Notes: generated by a model not told the origin, from the sequence alone. Shown: positions 1-13,504, counted from the stretch's first letter. The stretch: 64,000 nt of DNA from Ceratothoa steindachneri (GCA_963969495.1 OZ018319.1:203859100-203923099); one strand, 5' to 3'. Made by a program: numbers and translations.

Positions 1-3000
1 CTTTTCCCCACGGGGACTTCAAGAACAAGATCTATTTTGTACGGAGCCACGTATAGCCCACCCATGACATAGTACTACATACTGTGGAGTTTAACTTCCT
101 ATTTACAAAATAGAAATACTACAAAGCGAGAAGTTTATCTTCCTATTTATGAAAGAGAGATACTAAAAGCAGCAAGTTTATCTTCTTATTTATAAGGTTC
201 AATGTGTGAACCGTTTAAAATTTCCAAACAAATGTTTACTAGGTTCTATCCCCACAACACCATTGGACGTGAATTACAATGGTTCCCATTATCATGTAAA
301 GCCTCCGAAGGTATGAACTTCAACCATTAATCCAAGTGTAAATCTCCAATTTTATTGACACCATTAGTGAATTTGAAATAAAAATCATAACCTACGAAAA
401 TAGAAATACTATTAACACTGATCTCTATTTTGTAGAGATCAGTAGCACCCATTGCAAGGTGGATTAGGATCAACAATGAAGCCTGAAAAATGAGTTTCAT
501 ATAAATCTTATGAAGTCTTGAAATGGGCACGCAAATAATCATGCACATACAAATAATCTGAAAAGTATATAGCAGTGTCCATGAATAAGATTAATTATTT
601 GTGTAAATAATATATTACATCTTTTTAAATTAATAATGTATAGCTTTCGTCCTGTAAATAATAAGACAAAAGTGCATTGCAAGGCAGAATAGGTTCAACA
701 ATGAAGCCTCGCAAATAAGTGTCATGTTAATAATATAAAGGTTTGTAACAAGTACATAAATCGAACATTGAAATAATATACCATCCTGCAATAATTAATT
801 AATATAAGACAAAACAAATACTTGTAAATAATGTAAAATTACAATTTAATAATCTTTGTATCAATGCAAAGCAGAATACTTTTGAATAAGGCAAGTGAAA
901 TCGTTTTGCTCTCACGCGAACGTAAAAAAATACAAACATTAAGAAAGAGGTCCACCTGACGGTATGTCCGTAGAGATCAACGGAGACGGTGGAAATAGCT
1001 GTGCACACATAAAATATAATCTGATCTGACCAACCAGAGTTTACCTGAACCCGTGAAAAGACAAAATCTATCTTGGTAAAAATGTTGGTTGATAAGTCAC
1101 GGTTAAGTTCACAAATTTAGATATTATCTTGAGGCATACACCCTCTTTAACCAAATAAACTCCGCCAGCAGTCTTAGTAGAGAACACACACATACACTTT
1201 AATCCGATAAGCTCCGACCTGCGTTCAGATTAGAGAAGTGAAGCCACGCCCCTTTAATTGGCGTTCGTATAAATAAGCAGACAGAAACATACAGTACCAT
1301 TAATATTATTAGTATCATTATTATTATTGGAGCATTGGATTATCAGTATTAGCATTGACATTAGCCTAGAGCCAGACAGTACCTGGTCCTCAATCCGTCC
1401 GTACATAGTCCCAACAATTTGACGCAGACGAAAACTTACAAGAAACACTGAGTAATAACACTGATAGTCAGCTATAATCGTGAGCACACATACAAACAAC
1501 GGATAACTAAACAATTTCACTTGCCTGTACCAATATTGCCCTAAGCCATGATTAAAAGCCTACAAAACCGCCATTCTCTTCTTCCGAGTCCTTTCTTCTG
1601 CCACGAAACAACAAAGTTACTCTTCGAACCCAACCTACTAGCGGCCCGCTCAAAAGAACACTTTGTAGTCAGACCAAACTCGATTGTAAGGCCGCCTTAC
1701 CTTCTCTACCAAATTAATGGGAACCCCTATAAACTGTTGACCTACCATCAAATGGTGACAAACCCAATAATCTGCTTGTTTTATATTTAGTTTATCGAGT
1801 TTATCTATAGTATTCGCTAAGCTATGGAAACGGATATTACCTGGAATATTTTCTACGACAAACGGCTTAAGAGTGATAATTGTTAATATTACCTTTAAAT
1901 GAACCGCCATTCCTTTTTTTTAACGCCCCTTTCTCACAAACCCGCATATCCTAAATATCACCTAGGGAAGAAGGGGTAAACTTAATTTTTAAACCCAATC
2001 CTCCTTTATATACGTATCCTGAGATGTACCAGTCAAAATGTGTGCATTTGGCATTAGTAGTAAACTATCTCGGGACGGTCATCAATTGGTAACTTTGATT
2101 AACAAGACTAGAATGTTTTGCGCTCAGGATAACGGACGCGAAAGTGTCATCGTGGATATACACGGTGGGGTTATTTCTTCGAGTCTCAAAGGGCTTTTAA
2201 ACACTCGTTTGAACAAATTATTTCGTGCAAAGGATAAAGAGACTCCTTGTAAATTGAGATTGGAAATAGAATCCTTGATGGCATTTTTCCTAACTTTTTC
2301 AGCGCCAATCTGACTACTGCCTACTAAGGCCTAACTCGCATAATCATACCACAACCTAATGGTCGGCTAGATTAAAAAAAAACCATGCCAACAAAAACAA
2401 ATTATGAAGGAAACAAAAGGGGAAGTCCCTCCAATGACCTGCGGCGTTTTGTGATAAGATGAATAAATGGTTATTGCATTGCTAGTTTCCTATGGTTCAA
2501 ATCACCTATGAGTGCTTTTAAATAGCTAAATGAGGCTTCTGTCACTAGATAGATGGCACCCCCTAGCGCTAAATTCGATGGCAGATTTGAAATCTCTAGG
2601 ATGAATAACCATATGTCCCATGGTCATATATGTCATTTCATGGCTCTAAATGGGTACAATGGAACTTTACTCCTTTTGAAAAAAACGCGACGCCTTGACT
2701 TGGCGCTTCGGCGCAGGTAAAAAGCAAGAATTAGGGAGCATGCATCATTTTCTCTAATTTTAATGTTATCAGAAGAAAAACGCAAACTAAAATAATGTTT
2801 ATTTTTTAAAGTTGAGCAATTTTATATTAAAAGGCAGTTGTTTTTTTTAATTGTTTATTTAATTGGTTATGTCGCACACGATTTAGCAAAACTTAAAAAC
2901 ATTGAAATATTTGAATTTTAGCCCAGGTTTTTAATAATTTGATTAATCATAAAGAACCTGATGTTCGTCGTATAGTGCATCTTAGAATGAGGATGAATTA

Positions 3001-3670
3001 CCTAAGTGTTTTATCAATGGAGAATTTTCCCTCCTATTTTAATAATGACTATCGTCTCCTCTCGGATGCAACAATTAAACTTGCTGCTTTTCAGGTGCTA
3101 TAAATCGTCAATATTACAATATAATTGTCTTCATTTAGTAACCTCTGTATTTCGTTTCTAATGATTTGAGGAAGATTCCTCATAAGTAAAGTTAGAAATA
3201 GAAAGTAATTAGAGGTTGCACACCCCTCCCGGACGCCACTGTAATTAAGACACGCACAATCACTGAAATTGTTCCAGACTATAGGCTTAGTCTGGGTAAG
3301 TCATAGGCCATATTAGGCAACACCACATAATATTTATCCCTACAAATCTACTCCCTAATTTAGGATCATGCGTTCATTTTTAGTTTGTGAATTACACAGG
3401 TCAACATGATTTCAGTTTTGAAGTGATTTGGCGTTTTATTGACTCATGCAAAAGCGCTAAATTTAAATCTTACATCAGTTTTTCCCCATCCCTTACACAG
3501 TTATAGAATCACTTCTCATTGTCAATGTTGAGCTTATTAAAGTTGCACTCTGAACAAGTGTCAAAAATGAAAATATAAAATGGAAAAATAATTTATTTTA
3601 GACATGAATATCCCACAAATAAAGCAATTTACTATATTTGGCATTTATCTCAATTTAATTTAAAAATATT
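1..3670. other. AT-rich stretch, no recognised gene
   Basis: This is ordinary AT-rich noncoding sequence. The only open frame of note is 91 codons at 2038-2313 (+). It starts with ATG and ends in TGA, and I do not recognise it. It has no clear splice context, membrane segment or low-complexity bias, and could be chance. Short ATT/TTA-rich runs occur near 1290-1340. I found no transposon terminal repeats here. Confidence 0.5.
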
Positions 3671-3684
3671 TCAATTAAAGGTGT

Positions 3685-5165
3685 TTCTGCCTTGTGCAGA
3701 AACAGCTGTGATTGTCCTCAGTTTCACCCGGAATCTTTCAGCAGTAATCACAGATCATGTTGAGGCTGAAGAGGCCCTAGTAACGTTACTCCATCTTTTT
3801 AATGTCTTACTGGAATCTTTCCCCGTGTTCGGTGCTGACATCTACGAGGTTTGGTGGAAAAAAAGTCCAGGTGAGAGTGAAAGAAGTGTAACTTTCGGGA
3901 CATCCTGGCTCCAAGAGCTTGGTAACTCTACCCATGTGGTGCACGATATCCTCGTTTCTGTCTGGGCGATGAAAAACCGAGAAGTTACGTACATCAACTA
4001 AGGGAAGATAAGTATTAGTCCTAGTATAAATTAGGGTTACTATGAATTCACCATCCTTAACGGGTGAACAACTTCAAAACCATTCAATTCACTTGCTTTC
4101 ATTTTGCTTTTGTTATCAACTGCAACTTTGAATTTCCCTGGCAGGTATCGATAACCCGAATTTTCCTAGTTCATTGTCTTAATATAATTGCATACAAAGC
4201 CTAGTTTCAGACCTAGTGGTGGTAGGAAGACCAGTGAATCACTTAGCTGCTTGTGAATGCATTTGAGTATACCTGGGGTATCTTTCGGTCTTGGTGACCA
4301 TTCACTTTGCATGTAATGCTTTTCATCTGTTCTGCTATTCAATAAGCAGATTAAGCCCATATGCATCGTATAACCACACTGAAGACCGACGAGTAGGCTA
4401 ATGACTTTCATATCTGCTTATACCCCCCCCTCCCCAATCGTGGGCTTCATAATTGATAGTAGCAAGGAAAAGTTTCATGCTGTCGTAGCCTTCAATTATT
4501 CAGTAAGCATTTGCAATAAGAGCCTACGGAAGCTGGATGCCTTTGGACAGAACAATGGATTTCAAACTATTCTTTCCCCGATCTGTGAAAATACCCAATT
4601 TTCTAGTCTGTATGGGCAGCTACTGCAGAGGTCATTCATCAAAGCATGAGCATTGTCACAGTAACAAAGTCACCCATCAATTTTGTAGAATTTCGACAGT
4701 TCCTTGTTTCTATGATGGGCAGTAATGATCTACACACTATGCTGCAGTAAATTTCTCTGACTCAGTCGCTATCCAAGAAGCTCAGCATTTTCTTTCGGTA
4801 GATCAAGGTCCCTAATTATGTCATTTAGATCTTCTGACTGAGCACTTGTGGTTTCTTGCTTTTGGAGTCATCAGCGTATTTACCACCAGCTTCTCTTTCG
4901 GCTTCATATTAATCACTTTCTTAAATGTGAACGTGTGTAACTGGTGGACTTGGAACTGTAGCTTATCACTGTTTGCCACAGGTCGAATTGAGGATGACAT
5001 GTTGGGATTCTTGATTCGAGGTCGCTTCCTTACTGATCTTACATATGAAAAAGTAGTGGTAATTCTTGTGTCCTTTTGTTCTCACCAAACCATTAGTATG
5101 GCAAATAAGAAGCCAAAAACCCGTTTTGCCTGCTTCCATTCCTTCAAGTTATTGACACAAGGCTG
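3685..5165 (-). pseudogene. Decayed copy of a repeat-borne arthropod protein family of unknown function
   Basis: Read on the minus strand from about 5165 down to 3685, broken frames give a collinear series of blocks. In order these are: KNPNMSSSIRPVANSDKL (about 5000); SEDLNDIIRDLDLPKENAEL (about 4800); FTDRGKNSLKSIVLSKG (about 4570); YDSMKLFLATINYEAHDW (about 4460); KVISLLVGLQCGYTMHMG (about 4400); LPPLGLKLGFV (about 4210); FHSHLDFF, then PNLVDVSTEHGERF (about 3830-3890). I recognise this order from a multi-copy family of uncharacterised proteins in aphid, Hydra and sea-louse genomes. Its biochemical role is unknown to me. This copy has at least six stops and several frameshifts, so it is dead. 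The longest surviving frame is 81 codons (4166-4411). No neighbouring gene belongs with it, and the terminal limits were not found. Family recognition is from memory; a protein search with the joined blocks would settle it. Confidence 0.6.
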
Positions 5166-5647
5166 AAAAGCTACATGAGGAACCCAGTGCTGGTATTGAT
5201 CTCTCAGTTGGTATTTAAGTAGTTACTGTAGTTAATTCAAACGTTTTAATCGATCCCTTAATCATTTAGGATGTTTCATTGAGATTTAATTCCACAGTCA
5301 AAAAAGGCCTAACTTGAGCGAGAGTATTGCAGTCACTACAACCTACATGTAATAGAAGAGGGTACCGTAATTATATTTTATCAAGTGAAAATATGATGTA
5401 TCTGAAGCAATACATCAGAAAAAAAGAGTCAAAGATAGAGTAATAAAATAAATGAGAATGAGAAAGATTAAAGGCCATAAGATAAATTAGTTTAGTTCTC
5501 AAAGGCTACACGTTATCGAGAAAAACTAATGTCATATTTTCAGTAAGCTCGTTGATATACCCTAGATTCAATACAATTGATCTAAGGACTATAAAACATT
5601 TTGAATTTTGTTAACTAATGTTGTCATTAAAAAGTTCATTTTCCATA

Positions 5648-5843
5648 ATGGCAGATCAGGATTTCGTATTCGTAGAGATATGGAATACCAGTACCTCGCA
5701 TTCATCCAGATATGCCAGATCTTGGCATCGCAGTCCTCTAGGTATAGCAAATCCAGATCTCGAATTCGACAAAATATGGCACATGCGAATTTGGTATTCG
5801 TCAAAATATGGCAGATTCGGATTTTTTTTATTCGTGATGTAAC
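5648..5843. repeat. Minisatellite, 32-bp unit, about 6 copies
   Basis: About six head-to-tail units can be laid out, each starting near 'tatggcagat' and ending near 'attcgtcaaaa'. The last two units are the most alike and the second and third the most diverged. Overlapping open frames on both strands are by-products of the repeat. A second, unrelated minisatellite starts only 400 bp downstream. Confidence 0.75.
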
Positions 5844-6248
5844 GTTTAACTTTTAATAAACTGACAAAATTCGTGTGAAGTTACGAAATCTGCATGATCT
5901 CATAAACAGTTGTACCAACCTTATAGTCCACTAGTATATATTTGCCATTACAAATATATAGGTTGATATCACAGATCCCAATCTTGATCTGCATCCGGAG
6001 CAAAGTGTGTATGTTGACAGAACACCATAATTTTTTCATTTCCGAGTATTTTTAAATTGACTAGACAAAAGTAGCGGCAAGAATAAGAGAAAATTCCTTA
6101 TCACGTAATATGGGGGAAAGCGATATGGAATTCTCATTCGAAACAGGATCCACCCCAAAATTCTATTGAACTATGCCTTTGCCCAAGTATCACCTCTAAA
6201 TTTCATTGAAATATGTAAAAAAATCTATGAGATATATTGTACAAGCAA

Positions 6249-6845
6249 GGTTGATCACATAACTTGCATCACAAAGGGTGATAACATAAACTTAACCAGG
6301 AATGGTAATCACAAAACCTTCGCCAATATGGGTGACCACATAAACTTCGCCAACCGGAGTGATCACATAAGCTTCGCCAAAAAGGGGTGATCACAAAATT
6401 TTAGCAAACAATGGTGATAACATAAACTTATCCAAAGGTGGTGATTAGATAAACTTCAACCAAGGGGTAACGACATAACCTTCGACAGCATAAGTGATCA
6501 CATAATCTTTGACAACAGGTGTGATCATATAACCTTCATCAACAAGGGTGATAACGTAAATTTCTCCACAATGGTGATCACAAAACCTTTGCCAACATGG
6601 GTGATCACATAAAATGCGCTTACAAGGGTGATCACATAACATTCGCCAACAGAAGTGATCACATAACCTTCAATAACAGGGATGATCACATAACCTTCTC
6701 CAAAGAGGTGATCACATAACCTTTACCAACAGGGTTAATCACATAACCTTTGCCGAAAGTTGTGATCACATAACCATCACCAAAGGTTGTGACTACATAA
6801 CTTGGCTGAAAGGGGGAATCACATAACCTTCACCGACAGGATGGT
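6249..6845. repeat. Minisatellite, 27-bp unit, about 22 copies
   Basis: The unit reads approximately 'gtgatcacataaccttcgcc' followed by 'aacaggg'. About 22 consecutive units of 26-28 bp can be aligned by eye, and nearly all keep 'gatcacataa' or a one-base variant. TGATCA is a palindrome, so each unit contains an inverted hexamer. Scraps of the same motif recur at 7285-7365 ('gttgatcacatttt', 'atggtcacatagacctccgcc'). The 27-bp period keeps frames open and gives spurious ORFs on both strands. Confidence 0.9.
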
Positions 6846-7139
6846 AGTAATAAAAAACCGGTTGCTGCATACATCGAAACTTATAGAGCGCATACCGCTT
6901 TCAACATTAGTAAACGCCCTAATTCCTATTGTTAAATATTTATTTTCAAACTCTCATCTGGCGAATGCCTCCAAGGGAATACGTCACCCTAATTTAATTT
7001 TGAGCTTATTACTAGGTTATGTTAAAATAAAAATATACATCATGATTAAGAAAACAAACAAAACCGACAAATACAAACCCAATGTTAAAGAAAGTGATAT
7101 GATTTGCACCCGCATTTGGATCAGCCGCGAAATCTAATA

Positions 7140-10100
7140 ACTATTTGTCCAAGCCAGTTCGATTCAAAAAGATCATCGAAATCTTATATTTTTTTTATAT
7201 ATGAACACATAAAGGGAAAAGTTATTCGAAATTGATTCACTTCTTCTTTGGCCGAAGATCTAACCATACACAAAATCCCATCGAAATATGTTGATCACAT
7301 TTTGTGATATATGCTGTAATGTACCCAAACATACAGACATAAATGGTCACATAGACCTCCGCCAAATTGATGGTAGATGGAAATAATTGGTAGCCTCGAA
7401 ATAATGATCGCCTCAGAAAGTAAATCTATTGGATATTATCTCGGTCAAAAAATAGTAGGAGTCTTTATAGTCCATGATTTGTTTTGCTTACTTAGGGTTT
7501 GGGAGGAAGGAGGGCCCTCTTCCTCTTCTATATAAGCTAATGTTTTCTGCCTCCTTCTTCACTCCTTGAAGAGTTATTCGTAAATCAAGACGAAAGCGCT
7601 TCGAAATGATTTCATTTTTTCATTTTTTTCTTGCATATTTGAATATGTATATATTATTTGGGGACAGGAAAGAATCACTGAGAAAAAAGAGAGAATGTTT
7701 ATCTATTTAGTAAAATATAAAGTTAACAGCAAAAATATAAGGAATTCACTAAGAAAATTGTAAAGATAATAATTGTTTGATAATAATTTGGAAAAAATAG
7801 TAGAAATGAAATCTTCTGGAGAGTCGCGCACCTTCATTTGCCCGAGTGATTCAGGTATTATTTTCTTTGTCTACTTGGTCTATTTACCTCCCCCCCTCTA
7901 TAAGAACGTTCTTTCGATAACTTTCTCTTGTTTTTGCCTAAAATAGAATAAAACACATTTTACTATATGAACTTTTATATATTTAGATTCTCAAGCAATT
8001 TTTAATGAGTTTTTTTAGCTTTATTCTTTTTAAATACTAGCCCAGATTACTTTGTATTTGAATAGTGATATTTTGGTCTATTTTCATATTAAAAAATCAC
8101 TAAATTTATTAGTTCCCTCTTTAGTACATACAATGCATTTTCTCTATCGTTTTCTGTGCTCTATAAATTTTATAGAACGAAAGTTTAACGAAAATTTTGC
8201 CAGTTATTTTTTAAAAAGTGAATAAGACAAAAACAAAATTTCTCTGTAATTTTGGCTATTAATATAGGGGATGGGGGGAGTGGAAGTATGGTGGTTTAGA
8301 TGATGAAAGAGTTTCTCTTCGTTGGTCACAGATATATTTATATTCCACTTCGTTTGTGATCCTCTTTGCTATTGCGCTCCCCATAAGATTGTTGCGAAAC
8401 GTTGATCGTTAAACCGCATTTGGGTGATACGATAACGTTCCGAGAAATTATTACCTGACTCCAAAAGGTAATGATAAATATTTTGAGGGGAGCAGAAATT
8501 CTGATATGATTTTGCCTTCGAGCAAAATGGTGATTAAAACAAGAAGACCCCAGTTCTATTTATTTAGTAGCTTTGGGTAGTAAATGCAGGAGGAGTTAGA
8601 ATTAGAATAATTATCAATTCCACGAGCTTATCTTTGATGATGCTTAAAAAATACGACTCTCTTAATGTTCGTGCTTTGGTACGATGAATGAATAAGACTT
8701 GTCTTGATGCAAGATCAGTTGCGTAAATGACCCGAAAGCGATATGTAAAACTGCTCCTCGTAATGATTTCTCTCGAATGATCCTCTCTCCTCCTCAATTT
8801 GCTCGTTTTATAATTGGACACATTTACAAACATACAGATATATGTACATATAAAATACTTTTGAAAACCTTTTCTCTCGTGAGAAAATATACTGAAATGG
8901 TGAAATTTGGTCAAACGCTTTTTTTTCGTCTTCCTTAACAAAATAGAAATATAATATTGTGGTTGTAATTTGATGCTCACCGAGTGACGTTACGATCAAG
9001 CTAGTCCATTTTAAGGATCCATTTTGTAACCACAGAATAATTAGTCTCATTCCCAGTCTACCTTTCCCCCACGACTTTGGTCTTTTCGGGAAATCGAAAT
9101 GGGATTAGTTCTAAAATATCCTGTTACGTGTTACAATGTTTCGTTTAAGTTTCTTTTTGTTTCGTTTCACACACATAAATTTATTTACATTGGCTGAATG
9201 TACACATTACTACTTCATGGGTTTGTGTGTTCACATATTGTGTGCACCACAAATATAGTATTTAAGTATTTTTATGGCAACGTAACCACTATACAGAGAC
9301 TGATAATATGACATCCGTTGCCTTAGAATTAGTTTATAAAGAAACGAAAATTTTTTTTAAAATTTATTTTATTCAATCGTTACAGCAAATTTGCTAGCAT
9401 TCTTTTAACATGTCCAAGGAACTTCCATTATTTAAAATTTTAAAATTAATAATAGCCATATGTAAATTTACCCCTAAAGGAAACATGAAACTAAAGCATT
9501 AATGGATAAATGGAAATAGTTTTACTAAGAAGTGATTAGAGGTGGGGGTGTAAAAGGCATTAAATCACCATGATAACAATTTCACGATATTAACCATTTT
9601 TTTAATGAGATAATTTATGAATTTTCTATTTCGAAAAATCATGATTCTCTTAATTCTAAAAAAATTTGATCGAGTGAACGTTATTCTAATCAAATTAGTT
9701 TAGTCAATTTATTAGTGTTTATTATCTTAATATCATGTAATTATAGTAAATAGGGAGATTAAATAACCCAGGATTGTGGCATTAGTGAATATTTACTTCA
9801 TTAAAAAGTTATGTTCTTGAGTTAAGATCGAAAACGTCATTTACATAAAGTCACCCTAAAAAACAATATCTTCTTCCAATAAACCGTTCTCCCACACTTC
9901 TCTTATATTTCACTTTCACTCATTCTTTCTCTCAGTCTCACTCTTTCTTTCCCCCTCTCTCGCTCGCAAACACATACACACTTTCTAGGCAAATATATAT
10001 AGCATTTGTAAGATATCAGGCGCGGTCCAATTTCCACATCAATTCTTGGGGCAAATTGGAATAGATATTGATTTACGAAATGTAGAAGAAAGACGGGAAA

Positions 10101-10140
10101 GTGTTTATGGATTTTTGAGAACGGGTTTTCTTAAATTCTA
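7140..10140. other. AT-rich stretch, no recognised gene
   Basis: I see no recognisable protein here. The longest frame is 138 codons on the minus strand (8564-8980). It has no homology I recognise and an AT-driven, K/R/I/L-rich composition, so chance is likely. Pyrimidine-rich low-complexity sequence lies at 9890-9990. Confidence 0.45.
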
Positions 10141-10149
10141 GGTCATAGT

Positions 10150-11120
10150 TATTGGTAACCTCGTGCGAAGGTAAAGAGTTCTAAAGTTTTTGAGGTGTAA
10201 GGAAATAAGTAGCCATCAACTCAGCCCACCCTTGAATTCCAAATCCCCCCCACAATAAGCATGCAAATCAAAGGCTTTTCGAGTATTGTGTGTTGAGCTA
10301 ACGGTGCGGGTACGCAAATGGCTAAATTACGAGAAGCAGACTAAATTATTATATGTAGAAGAGTGAAAGTGAAGCACGCTTTCATTAGTGGAAAAAGTGT
10401 TAAATCTTAGCGATTTGTCTGAGTAGTTTAAAAGGATATCTCTCCATCCAACTGTGTCAAATAAGAATAAAAAGCTAGAGCGGCCACAAATGCGAGAACA
10501 TTACTACAAACAAGAACTGAGCAATCCGTGAAATAAACGATACATCTGTTCACGGAGAAGTTTCGTCATCTAAACAGGAACATTTTCATGGAGACAGAGA
10601 GTTATTTCTGTGATGTGGGGTTTCAAAGAAAAAGGGGGACGAAAAAGTAACACTAAGTTCATTGAGTCCAGACGGATGAATACAGAGCCCTCGAAGAAGA
10701 AAGGAGTGTTGTGATCTTTTCATAGTGAGATAGGCACAAAATCCGACTTTCTGGCATTAAAAATAACAAGATATTGTCTACCTCATTGAGAAATTGTGTC
10801 CAACTTCAACTTTAGTAAGGTACCGATAACCAAAGTAGAAACAGAAGGAGTAAAAGAAGAGGAAGGAGAATTGAAATATGTATATTGATCAAAGCAGTAT
10901 TGAGTCATTAGTGTATGAGTGCGTCGGGTTCTTTGTGAAGTAGACCAAGTTATTGATGAAAAGATGGAAAACTGTAGGGGAGATGGTTGAGCCTTGAGGG
11001 ACACCGCTGTTGATTGACACGGGGGTGGTGGCTAATCTATCGAGAAACAAAGAGATAGATCAGCCTGAGGCATAGCTAGAAATCAAAAGGAAGGAAGCCG
11101 AAAAAGCAGAGCTTCGAGTT
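10150..11120 (-). pseudogene. Non-LTR retrotransposon reverse transcriptase, decayed fragment
   Basis: On the minus strand, frames joined across indels give an RT palm region. The blocks are 'SASFLLISSYASG' (about 11070), 'SISLFLD', then 'TPVSINSGVPQGSTISP' (about 11010), 'TVFHLFINNLV', and 'SYTNDSI' at the position of the FADD catalytic box, so the two aspartates are degraded. Further on comes a block like 'FNARKSDFVPISL' (about 10745) and a C-terminal tail with 'SSTHNTRKAFDLHAYCG' (about 10280). The order matches the RT and C-terminal part of a non-LTR element, with INSGVPQGS as the classic motif. In-frame stops and frameshifts make it inactive. No endonuclease, 5' end, poly(A) tail or target duplication was found. 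The clade is not assignable by eye. Confidence 0.72.
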
Positions 11121-11129
11121 TCAATGTTT

Positions 11130-13200
11130 TTATAAAACTGTTGCGTTGGTTTATTGTTGATAATTATTTCTCGACCTTTTTACCTTAGTGGAACTCTTGA
11201 AATAACTCAAGGAACCATTATATAAAAATTATCATATTAATCAACCTTTACTTTTTATTTTGCTAAATTTGAAACTAAAAATGGAACTACGATATACTTT
11301 TTTTTACAACTAGTAGAAAAAACAAGTAGAACTGTTTTCAAGTTAAATGAAAAACCTAAAAATAGGATTTGTATTCACAGATTTTTTCATCTATAAATAT
11401 AAAATTGAAATATAAATGACTTTTAATTCGAAAGCTTTAAACAATACATGAAGTTGAAGAATATTTTGATAGCTAAGAATTTTTCAAGTATTTGACATAC
11501 GTGTATATAATAAAATTACAAATATTAATTTAAATAGAAATATGACTAAAAGTACTTTTTTTAGTTTATTTAAAATTATCTAGGATCTCCTAAGCACATT
11601 GACCAGAACCTTACGATTCTGGGGAGTCTATGTTTAAATACGATGCTGGAGATGATACTTTTACAACAGAAAGTTAACTTGAATAATAAATTCACTGTAG
11701 TATAATATCTAAAATGTGGCTTGTAGTAGATTTCATACATCTCCATCAGTTGACTCACCCATTTTTACCCTGCAAGTATCCTTTATTATTTTTTACATAG
11801 ACGTAAACAAACTGTAGATAACTCAAACAAAATACCCTTAATTATTCGGAGCTAAATTAAATAGAGAAAAACACAAGCTAGCACATTAAAAAAACCCGCT
11901 TCGGGGGTTAGCGAAGCTATGCTATATCGATCGGGGTTTGTGATCGGATGTTGTCCATATCCTGTAAGATCTTCCTTGATCGCTCATCGTATAGCTTCTG
12001 GTGGTTCGTATACAATTTTAATCTGGAGATTTCCGATAGAAATACCATATAAAGCGAAAATCGATGGTAAAAACGCACCCGAAGAATGTAAATGGTATTA
12101 AAACCGGTATCAATATAGTAATTGGGTAAAATGGCTGTAAGGTTTGGAAGAGGCATTTGAGTGTCAAGAGTGGCAACCTATTTTTTATCATTTTTCGCAA
12201 TTCCACGTGAAAAGTTTTGCAATTTTAAAAATGCAATTTTATAGGTGGTGAAAACTCCATAAAAAGAAAATAGAGTTAATTTCATGGCTAAGGGTTATTT
12301 TATTCTGCTTCCTATATTGCATTTATTCGGGGCGAAAAGTGGTATACCTGGAAGTAAAGATAAATAGAGAAAAATGTACTAAAGATTGAAGGACGAAAAT
12401 AATTTTGGTAGGTTGAAGTTGAGAGTAAAAACGAGAAATTATCACTTCTCTATAACTAGATTAATATTAATATATAAGAATGATATATTAATGATATATT
12501 AATATATAAGAATGATGTGAAATTTAGGTTCCAGAAAAAGAGAGTGAGAGATAAATAGAGAGAGAGAGAGAGATAGATACATAGAAAGTGATTCCACAAG
12601 AATGAGAAGGCGAGAGAATAGATAAAGGGAGACGGATAGCCTGTGATTGTAATGCGGTATAAAGGGGGAGATAGAAAAGAGTAAAGAAAGGTGGAGAAAG
12701 AGAGGTATAGAGTTGGGAGAGAGATTTAGATACAATAGGCGAGGAATGCGAAGCGGAAATCAAAGAGGCAGGGAAATAGAGAGATAAAAAGAGAGAAATA
12801 AATGAAAGAGAGAAGCTTCCTGGTGATCGAACAGAGACGAAATAGAGGTGCATAAAAAGAAATGCTTCCACTGAGCTCTCCTAAGCACCAGAAGCTGAGG
12901 ATGAATTTTCCTGTATTATTAGTTTTCTTCCCGTAACCTCCTATTCCTACCTCACTTTTTATTTTGGCTCTTTTTATTTTTCTTTCACACTTCTTCATGA
13001 TGTTGATTCTAATTAATGTTAATCATGGCTTTAAGCCATAAAATAAATAAATTTAGCATCACTGGATCTTATTTCTCTTCATCTCCTTAGTTTTGCAGTC
13101 TACCATTAAAGTTGATTTTAAGAATTTATGAAACTTATAAAATAAGATTTTGTTCTAAAGTTTCAAAGATTTATATCAATATGGGCGAATTATAATATTT
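11130..13200. other. AT-rich stretch with a purine-rich low-complexity tract
   Basis: No gene is recognised. 12535-12830 is strongly purine-rich on the plus strand (GAGAGA and GGGAGA runs). It produces long serine/leucine-rich minus-strand frames (12499-12998) that I treat as artefacts of the tract. Near 12460-12515 'gatatattaat' is repeated three times. Confidence 0.5.
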
Positions 13201-13212
13201 ATAAGTGCATTA

Positions 13213-13450
13213 TATGAGTATAGTAGCGCCTCCAAAAGATAAGAACGCCTATATTTCTATCATAACATCTTCTATAACTTTTCTCATAGAAAATCAGTTT
13301 CTAAAAATTGGTACACGATAATCTACAAGTACATATAAAATACTTATTGGTGTAGTTTATGCAAATATGGTAGAATAAACCTCAATCTATTAGTTAATAA
13401 ACATTTTCCGAAAAAAGGCGTGTCCAAAATCTATCCGGACGGCAGCGAAA
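13213..13450. mobile_element. Possible short Tc1-like MITE
   Basis: The right edge 'gtgtccaaaatctatccgg' followed by 'acggcagcg' looks like the outer end of a Tc1-type terminal repeat. About 235 bp to the left, 'agcgcctccaaaagataag' followed by 'aacgcct' resembles its reverse complement imperfectly. There is no coding sequence between them. The TA target sites are not clean. It could be coincidence. Confidence 0.3.
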
Positions 13451-13504
13451 TAAATTTATATTGTAATATAAAGATTAAATTATCAGTGAAGAATATTGAT
13501 AACT

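Noticed and set aside
3681..4001. 106-codon plus-strand ORF
   Set aside because: It is the antisense shadow of the minus-strand pseudogene whose HSHLDFF and STEHGERF blocks read clearly on the other strand.
6166..6642. Repeat-protein-like ORFs over the 27-bp array
   Set aside because: Same artefact of a period divisible by three; frames break at every unit of 26 or 28 bp.
6249..6845. CRISPR array
   Set aside because: Units are contiguous and degenerate, with no conserved repeat alternating with unique spacers; the genome is eukaryotic. The same applies to the arrays at 33.9, 36.4 and 57.2 kb.
8564..8980. 138-codon minus-strand ORF as a host gene
   Set aside because: No motif, no splice or poly(A) context, composition as expected for AT-rich DNA; kept only as a note.
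12499..12998. Three Ser/Leu-rich minus-strand ORFs
   Set aside because: They lie over a GAGA-type low-complexity tract and overlap in different frames.
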